Positions 5,498-9,992 of a DNA stretch of 9,992 nucleotides are shown one piece after another. The stretch's first letter is position 1, and every line of letters begins with the position of its first letter. A model generated the notes under the pieces. The model did not search any database. It had not been told where the DNA came from and was given only the letters and a program-made list of their open reading frames with translations. Source of the DNA: Myxococcales bacterium (lineage in GTDB: Bacteria; Myxococcota_A; Polyangia; Nannocystales; Nannocystaceae); assembly GCA_020431135.1 (NCBI GenBank), contig JAGQIT010000387.1, positions 1 through 9,992 of the forward strand, written 5' to 3'. The position numbers and the translations under genes are program-made.

Positions 5498-6074
5498 CGG
5501 CCCCTCCTTTCTCGCTGATCCGAGCGACCTGGGTCCGGAGCTCGCGGACCGCCCGCGACACCCGCTGCTTGACCGCCGACTCGCTGAGGCCGGTCATCGC
5601 CGCGATTTCCTTGTGGCGCAGGCCGTCGGCGTAGCGCAGGGCGAGGAGCTCGCGGATCTCGGTCGGCTGGGCCTCGAGCTGGCGGACGACGTGGCCGAGG
5701 CGCTCGCGCTCGATGAGCTCGCTCAGCGGATCGTCGACCTCCGCCGGCAGGAGCTCGCCGAGGCCGTCGAAGGCGACGGTCGGCCGCTGCTTGCGGAAGT
5801 GATCGATGATCGCGTTGCGGGCGATGCGGAAGAGCCAGCCGCGGAGGTTGCCCTTCTTGGGATCGAAGTCGTCGAGGCGCTCGACGAGGGTGAAGAAGAC
5901 GCGCGACACGAGATCCTCGGCGTCGGCGCGCGAGCGGACGCGGCGGCCGACGAAGCGGGCGATCTCCGGATAGAGCTCGCGGTAGAGGGCGCGCATCGCC
6001 GCCTCGTCGCCCGCGCGCGCGGCGAGGGCGCGGCGGGCGAGGAGCCGATCGCGGAGCGGCCAGGGGAGCGCCAT
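5481..6074 (-). CDS. ECF-family RNA polymerase sigma factor
   Basis: 197 residues. It directs RNA polymerase to a specific promoter set, usually after an envelope or stress signal. Seen: sigma region 2 (about 28-95) with ALYRELYPEIARFV, DAEDLVSRVFFTL and NLRGWLFRIARNAIIDHFRK; a short linker (96-125); and region 4 (about 127-180) with the helix-turn-helix HKEIAAMTGLSESAVKQRVSRAVREL. The C-terminal tail is short, so there is no extra regulatory domain. The start ATG 6074 has a weak GTAGGG upstream. The adjoining overlapping membrane protein is its probable partner. A candidate ECF promoter just upstream (6084-6131) suggests self-activation. It is divergent from the LVIVD-propeller gene, which might also be a target though I see no matching site on that strand. 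The regulon and ECF subgroup cannot be set from this window. Confidence 0.95.
   Translation of the reverse strand: MALPWPLRDRLLARRALAARAGDEAAMRALYRELYPEIARFVGRRVRSRADAEDLVSRVFFTLVERLDDFDPKKGNLRGWLFRIARNAIIDHFRKQRPTVAFDGLGELLPAEVDDPLSELIERERLGHVVRQLEAQPTEIRELLALRYADGLRHKEIAAMTGLSESAVKQRVSRAVRELRTQVARISEKGGADVAVG
5503..5510 (-). promoter_or_regulatory. Strong ribosome binding site inside the sigma gene
   Basis: AAAGGAGG on the minus strand, 5 nt before the ATG at 5497, lies within the last codons of the sigma gene. It fixes the start of the membrane protein and points to translational coupling. Confidence 0.75.
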
Positions 6075-6083
6075 TGGTTAAGC

Positions 6084-6131
6084 CCTACGATCGCGCCCGG
6101 GGTTGGTGACAGGGGCGCGACGATCTTTTTT
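6084..6131 (-). promoter_or_regulatory. Candidate autoregulatory ECF promoter with A-tract
   Basis: On the minus strand an A6 tract (6131-6126) is followed after 14 nt by TGTCACC (6111-6105). A 15-nt gap and CGTAGG (6089-6084) follow, ending 9 nt before the sigma ATG. Element order and spacing resemble the site at 503-549. CGTmgg-like -10 elements are common in ECF promoters. CGTAGG overlaps the weak ribosome site, so leader length is uncertain. Confidence 0.4.
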
Positions 6132-6336
6132 GCGACGCGGCGCGCGGACAGGCTCAGCCCCGGACACCTGGGCCGAACTGCGGCGCCTCGCGGAGGTTCA
6201 CGGCGACCCCGGGCGCGCGGGTCTGCTCACGGGGGCTGGGGACCACGGGCGCAAAGCCGGGGAATGGGGGCCTTGGTGCGGCCGGCGTCCGCCGGGGCGC
6301 GGCTCCGCGCCGGACCTTCCTGGGGTCTCCCGGCCC
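6132..6336. other. Divergent intergenic region without a supported gene
   Basis: The gap between the sigma and LVIVD genes is 298 bp in all. Open frames cross it, but their products are Arg/Gly/Pro-rich and match nothing. A GC hairpin lies at 6296-6311 (GGCGCGG/CCGCGCC). I see no tRNA and no small gene with a ribosome site. Confidence 0.4.
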
Positions 6337-6365
6337 TTGCAAACGCGCGCGCCTGCGCGTGAAAT
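6337..6365 (+). promoter_or_regulatory. Possible promoter of the LVIVD-cytochrome pair
   Basis: TTGCAA (6337-6342), 17 nt, then TGAAAT (6360-6365) match sigma70 hexamers at four of six positions each. The +1 would fall at about 6372-6373, the proposed GTG start, which has no ribosome site. A leaderless mRNA would explain that. Confidence 0.3.
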
Positions 6366-6372
6366 CGCGCCC

Positions 6373-8148
6373 GTGCGAGCAAGGACGCTGGATCTCCGCC
6401 CTGTGGTTTGCCTCTCGGATGTCGCCCTCGTCGGGGCCCTGACCCTGGCCGCGGTCGGCCTCGCGGGCTGCGGGGATGACAGCGCGGGGACGACGTCGGC
6501 GACCGACGGCTCGACGGGCGCGTCGACGACCGACGACGGGACGAGCGGCAGCAGCAGCGACAGCGCCGCGACGAGCGAGGGCTCGACGACCGGCGGCACC
6601 ACGACCGGCGGAGCGACGAGCCCGACCACCAGCGACAGCGACAGCGACGCGACGACCGGCACGAGCGCGGGCACGACGGAGGGCACGACCGGCGGCGCCG
6701 AGCCCTATCCCGAGCCCGACGCCTGGGGCCCCAACCAGGGCCCCGGCGGGCCGCAGGTCGCCTTCTCGCCCGATCAGCTCTACCAGCACTGCGCCTACCT
6801 CGACGGCGGCATGGACGGCGATCTCGGCGGCGGCGAGAAGCACGACACCTTCGAGCACCACAACCACGTGCAGATGTTCGACGGCTATCTGCTGATGCCC
6901 TGGGCCCCGGAGTTCGGCCTCAACAGCGGGATCACCTTCTACGACGTCAGCGATCCCTGCGCCCCTGTGGCGGTCGGCTCGGCTCAGGACAACGACATGC
7001 GCGAGAGCCACAGCCTCGGCTTCGCCGCGGTCGACGGCCGCTGGTACATGGCCGCCAACTACCTCAAGCAGCTCTCGCTCACCGACGGCGGGATCCTTAT
7101 CTGGGACATCACCGATCCGAAGGACGCCAAGGTCGTCTCGAAGCTCAAGCTCCCCGGCTTCCTCTACCCGGACGCCTACAAGCTCGTGACCCTCAGCGTC
7201 TTCTGGCAGTACCCGTGGCTCTACGTCGCCGGCGCCGACAACGGGGTCTACGTCGTCGACGCCAGCGACCCGCAGGCGCCGAAGCTCGCGCACCAGTACA
7301 AGTTCGATCCGATCCTCCGCGCCGGCCAGGTCTCCGTGGTCGGCGACGTGCTCATGGTGACGGCGGCCGAGGGCACGCGGACGGCCCTCCTCGACGTCTC
7401 CGAGCCTGACTTCCCGCAGCCGATCCCCGGCGGCGACTTCGACATCGAGGCCGAGGCCTACTTCTCCAACCTCGCCGGCGGCTACGGCTACTACGCGCGC
7501 AAGCAGGGCGGCGGCGGCGTCCTCGTCTGGGACCTCCGCGATCCGCAAGCGCCGAAGCCGGCCGGCGACTACCTCAGCGACGGCAACGGCGGCTACGTCT
7601 TCATCAAGGACGAGTTCGCCTTCGTCGGCGAGTCGAACTTCGCGTCGATCTACGACCTCAGCGATCTCGGCGACATCAAGCCGGTGACCCAGATGCACCT
7701 CACGGGCGACCTCGACACGATCACGCCGATCGGCAACGTCGTCGTCCTCGCCGTCGACGACAAGTCGGAGAAGGACAAGGCGTCGGCGATCGCCCCGTGG
7801 CAGGAGGCGGTCGACACGAAGCCGCCGACGGTCACCTGGTCGGTGCCGGCCGAGGGCGGCGCCGTGGGCGGCGTGCGCTCGCGGGTCGGCGTGACCTTCA
7901 GCGAGTTCGTCGACATCAAGAGCGTCCACGCCGGCTCGGTGCGCCTCTACGAGGCGGGCATGGATCCCGCCGAGGGGCGCGTCGACGGCGACCTCTCGGT
8001 CCAGGAGCTGATCGTCAACTTCGCGCCGCGCGAGCCGCTCAAGCCCGCGACCGAGTACACCCTAGAGATCCCGGCCGGCGGCGTCGTCGACTACAACGGC
8101 AACGCGATCGCCGAGTCATTCACCCTGAACTTTAAGACTGGTGGCTAG
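6373..8148 (+). CDS. LVIVD-repeat beta-propeller lipoprotein with C-terminal Ig-like domain
   Basis: 591 residues from GTG 6373; the frame is open further upstream but that part is Arg/Pro-rich. Seen: a signal peptide with Arg2/4/9, hydrophobic 17-30, and a clean lipobox LAGC (Cys33). A Ser/Thr/Gly/Asp linker (about 34-108) probably holds the domain away from the membrane. A His-rich patch (His 157/162/163/165) comes next. Then six repeats of a Yhxh-D-h-SDP-x2-P type (near 186, 240, 291, 336, 382 and 423, e.g. GITFYDVSDPCAP, GVYVVDASDPQAP) mark an LVIVD beta-propeller. Residues about 482-589 form a bacterial Ig-like (Big_5/SbsA type) domain: KPPTVTWSVPAEG, GVTFSEFVD, LKPATEYTLEIPAG, DYNGNAIAE. 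Location: lipidated, cell envelope or surface. The biochemical role of LVIVD proteins is poorly known. The next gene starts one base after the stop, so the pair is an operon. A start at GTG 6403 is possible but loses the basic n-region. Confidence 0.85.
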   Translation: MRARTLDLRPVVCLSDVALVGALTLAAVGLAGCGDDSAGTTSATDGSTGASTTDDGTSGSSSDSAATSEGSTTGGTTTGGATSPTTSDSDSDATTGTSAGTTEGTTGGAEPYPEPDAWGPNQGPGGPQVAFSPDQLYQHCAYLDGGMDGDLGGGEKHDTFEHHNHVQMFDGYLLMPWAPEFGLNSGITFYDVSDPCAPVAVGSAQDNDMRESHSLGFAAVDGRWYMAANYLKQLSLTDGGILIWDITDPKDAKVVSKLKLPGFLYPDAYKLVTLSVFWQYPWLYVAGADNGVYVVDASDPQAPKLAHQYKFDPILRAGQVSVVGDVLMVTAAEGTRTALLDVSEPDFPQPIPGGDFDIEAEAYFSNLAGGYGYYARKQGGGGVLVWDLRDPQAPKPAGDYLSDGNGGYVFIKDEFAFVGESNFASIYDLSDLGDIKPVTQMHLTGDLDTITPIGNVVVLAVDDKSEKDKASAIAPWQEAVDTKPPTVTWSVPAEGGAVGGVRSRVGVTFSEFVDIKSVHAGSVRLYEAGMDPAEGRVDGDLSVQELIVNFAPREPLKPATEYTLEIPAGGVVDYNGNAIAESFTLNFKTGG

Positions 8149-8149
8149 C

Positions 8150-9992
8150 ATGATGACGATCCTTCGCTCGCGGCGGGCGCTCCGCTGCGCCTCCTTGGCG
8201 GCCTCGCTCGCGCTCCTCGGCGCCTGCGGGGACGACGGCAGCGGCACCGCGACGGAGGGGGAGGGGAGCGAGACCGGGACGACCGGCGACGCGACGACGA
8301 CGACGACTGCACCGACCGGCGCGACCACGACGACGACCGGCGAGACGACGGGGGACACCTCGACCGGCGGCGACACCGAGACGACGGGGGACACCTCGAC
8401 GACCGGCGGCGACGTCCTGCTCCCCGATCCGGGCGAGCCGCGCTACGCCCTCGTCGGCGAGGAGGTCGTCCTCGACGGCTCGAACTCGGTCGGCGCGGTG
8501 AAGTACCAGTGGTTCTTCGACGACGGCGAGGGCGGCGGCTGGGACGCGCCGATGGACACGCCGATCGCCAAGGTCACCTACGCCGCGATCGGCCGGCGCA
8601 AGCCGATCCTCACGGTCTTCGACGGCGAGGGCAACAAGCTGTCGGCGTCGGTGACGATCTCGGTGGTCGAGGAGCCGGTCTGGGAGGCCCGCCACGCGAG
8701 CTCGGTGATCGCCTTCGGCGACGGCGAGGAGGCCCGCTTCGCCGCGGTCTCGCCCGACTCCGATGAGGTGATGATCGCCGCCTACGAGCCGGGCGAGCAG
8801 GAGGGCTTCGTCGTCGCCCGGCGGGCGTCGGTGAGCGACACGCCGCGGACCCTCGCGCACCACGACGGCTGGCTGATCGTCGCCGCCCAGGGCGACGACC
8901 GCATCGACGCGCTGCCGGTCGCCGCGGAGGGCCCGATCCACAGCCTCGAGCTGCCCTACGGCGCGCGGCCCTACGGGGTGATCGTGACGGCCTCCGGGGC
9001 GATCTACGCGACGCTCCAGGGGACCGGCGAGGTCGCGCTCCTCGCCCTCGATCCCGAGCAGGGCCTGACGCTCGCCGGGACGATGCCGGCGATCAAGGAC
9101 GCCCGCGGCCTCGCGCTCCTCCCCGACGGTCGCCTCGCGGTGTCGCGCTGGCGCTCGCCGGCGGCGGGCGGCGAGATCTCGATCGTCGATCCCGAGCAGG
9201 GCGACGCGCCGGCGATCTGGCCGGTGCAATTCGATCCGCAGCCGCCCTCCGACACCGAGATCGGCGGCGTGCCCTCCTACCTCAGCGCCCTCGTCGTCGC
9301 CCCCAACGGGGCCGAGGCCGCGCTGCCGTCGATCCAGGGCAACGTCAAGGGCGGCAGCTACATCAGCGGCGAGGCCCTGCACTTCGACACGACGCTGCGC
9401 GCGGTCGTCTCCTACTTCGATCTCGGCGGCGAGGCCGAGCTCTTCGGCGACCGCAAGCAATTCGACGGCCGCGGCCTCGCGTCGGCGGCGGCCTACTCCT
9501 ACTACGGCGACTACCTCTTCGTCGCGACCCGCGGCTCGCAGTCGGTCGAGCGCATCGATCGCTTCACCGGCGCCGAGTCGAGCTCGCTCATCGAGGTCGG
9601 CTACGCGCCGCAGGGCCTCGCCGTCAGCCGCGACGGCCGCTTCCTCGCCGTCGACGCCTACCTCGCGCGCGAGCTCGTGATCTACGATCTGAGCGAGTTC
9701 GGGGCCAACACCCAGGCCTCCGCGCGCCTCGAGCTCCCGAGCGAGGAGCCGCTGCCGGCCGAACTCCTGCGCGGAAAGCAGCTCTTCAACGACTCGCTCG
9801 ATCCGCGCCTGAGCAAGGACGGCTACATCGCCTGCGCCCACTGCCACCTCGACGGCGAGAGCGACCTCCAGGTCTGGGACTTCACCGATCGCGGGGAGGG
9901 CCTGCGCGACACCATCTCCCTCGCGGGCCACGCCGGCACCGGCGACGGGCCGCTCCATTGGTCGGCGAACTTCGACGAGGTCCAGGACTTCG
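8150..9992 (+). CDS. PKD / beta-propeller / cytochrome c lipoprotein, partial (runs off right edge)
   Basis: 614 residues visible from ATG 8150 (ATG 8153 also possible). GGTGG about 5 nt upstream, overlapping the previous stop, suggests coupled translation. Seen: signal peptide and lipobox LLGAC (Cys26); a Thr/Gly/Asp linker (about 27-88) with an imperfect tandem repeat; a PKD-like domain (about 93-173: GEEVVLDGSNSVG, YQWFFDDG, TYAAIGRRKPILTV); a beta-propeller region (about 180-525) with blades such as RGLALLPDGRLAVSRW and APQGLAVSRDGRFLAVDAY; then a cytochrome-c segment opening with RGKQLFND (541-548) and the haem motif CAHCH (Cys562, Cys565, His566). After it, DFTDRGEGLRDTISLAG and HWSANFDEVQDF resemble what I recall of MauG-like or other multi-haem c-type domains. 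The distal ligand and any second haem lie beyond the window. Inferred role: a surface or periplasmic electron-transfer or oxidase protein working with the LVIVD protein. Confidence 0.88.
   Translation, partial: MMTILRSRRALRCASLAASLALLGACGDDGSGTATEGEGSETGTTGDATTTTTAPTGATTTTTGETTGDTSTGGDTETTGDTSTTGGDVLLPDPGEPRYALVGEEVVLDGSNSVGAVKYQWFFDDGEGGGWDAPMDTPIAKVTYAAIGRRKPILTVFDGEGNKLSASVTISVVEEPVWEARHASSVIAFGDGEEARFAAVSPDSDEVMIAAYEPGEQEGFVVARRASVSDTPRTLAHHDGWLIVAAQGDDRIDALPVAAEGPIHSLELPYGARPYGVIVTASGAIYATLQGTGEVALLALDPEQGLTLAGTMPAIKDARGLALLPDGRLAVSRWRSPAAGGEISIVDPEQGDAPAIWPVQFDPQPPSDTEIGGVPSYLSALVVAPNGAEAALPSIQGNVKGGSYISGEALHFDTTLRAVVSYFDLGGEAELFGDRKQFDGRGLASAAAYSYYGDYLFVATRGSQSVERIDRFTGAESSSLIEVGYAPQGLAVSRDGRFLAVDAYLARELVIYDLSEFGANTQASARLELPSEEPLPAELLRGKQLFNDSLDPRLSKDGYIACAHCHLDGESDLQVWDFTDRGEGLRDTISLAGHAGTGDGPLHWSANFDEVQDF
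8342..8413 (+). repeat. Two-unit 36-bp tandem repeat in the lipoprotein linker
   Basis: Units 8342-8377 and 8378-8413 share their first 23 bases exactly; the remainder matches after a 3-nt shift. They encode ETTGDTSTGGDT and ETTGDTSTTGGD. Such a repeat can change copy number by slippage and so alter linker length. Confidence 0.7.

Noticed and set aside
4574..5518. A 314-residue plus-strand frame opposite the membrane-protein gene
   Set aside because: Composition typical of an antisense shadow; the minus-strand gene has a strong ribosome site and overlaps the sigma gene as an operon partner.
6103..6372. Upstream extension of the LVIVD gene
   Set aside because: It would bury the signal peptide and lipobox about 120 residues inside the protein.
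6480..6710. Repetitive ACG/GGC codon stretch as a possible CRISPR or DNA repeat array
   Set aside because: The repeats are short codon-level repeats that keep one frame and encode a Ser/Thr/Gly/Asp linker; there are no spacers or regular units.
6154..7929. A 591-residue minus-strand frame opposite the LVIVD gene
   Set aside because: Low-complexity Val/Ala/Asp/Glu/Arg product; the plus strand encodes six recognisable propeller repeats.
8132..9958. A 608-residue minus-strand frame opposite the cytochrome gene
   Set aside because: Same GC-bias shadow; the plus strand has a lipobox, PKD domain and CAHCH haem motif in one frame.

Overview
The window looks like chromosomal DNA of a high-GC deltaproteobacterial lineage, most likely a myxobacterium (Myxococcota, possibly the Nannocystis/Plesiocystis side). 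This rests on the strong G/C bias at third codon positions, several lipoproteins with long Ser/Thr/Gly/Asp linkers just after the lipidated Cys, and the gene families present. The taxonomic call is inference. I see no rRNA, tRNA, CRISPR array, IS element or phage gene.

Layout, left to right. (1) A minus-strand, Cys-rich, probable lipoprotein gene runs off the left edge (1-466). It carries two copies of a 25-residue four-Cys module. (2) A minus-strand TonB-dependent outer-membrane receptor (695-3145, GTG start) lies downstream of a small minus-strand lipoprotein with a His/Asp-rich N terminus (3264-3923). (3) A divergent plus-strand Fur/Zur-family regulator follows (4089-4535). Regions 2 and 3 read as a metal-uptake locus, probably for zinc or another divalent metal. 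The lipoprotein has a good sigma70-type promoter, and a 17-bp Fur-type palindrome sits on its predicted transcription start and start codon. (4) A minus-strand operon encodes an ECF sigma factor (5481-6074) and, overlapping by 17 nt, a single-pass membrane protein that is a likely anti-sigma factor (4682-5497). (5) A plus-strand pair of lipoproteins follows: an LVIVD-repeat beta-propeller protein with a C-terminal Ig-like domain (6373-8148) and, one base later, a PKD / beta-propeller / c-type cytochrome protein (8150 to beyond the right edge).

How they may work together. The Fur-family protein probably represses the lipoprotein and receptor when metal is sufficient; the lipoprotein may capture or hand over metal at the cell surface for the receptor. 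The ECF operon and the left-edge Cys-rich lipoprotein gene share an upstream A-tract plus TGTmAyC arrangement, so the sigma factor may control both itself and that gene. The two right-hand lipoproteins are probably co-translated and form a cell-envelope module with a haem group.

The most interesting points are the predicted leaderless, Fur-box-at-start-codon control of the metal lipoprotein, its pairing with a Bacteroidota-like receptor, the duplicated four-Cys module, and the propeller/cytochrome pair. The GC bias produces many long open frames opposite the real genes; these were discarded.
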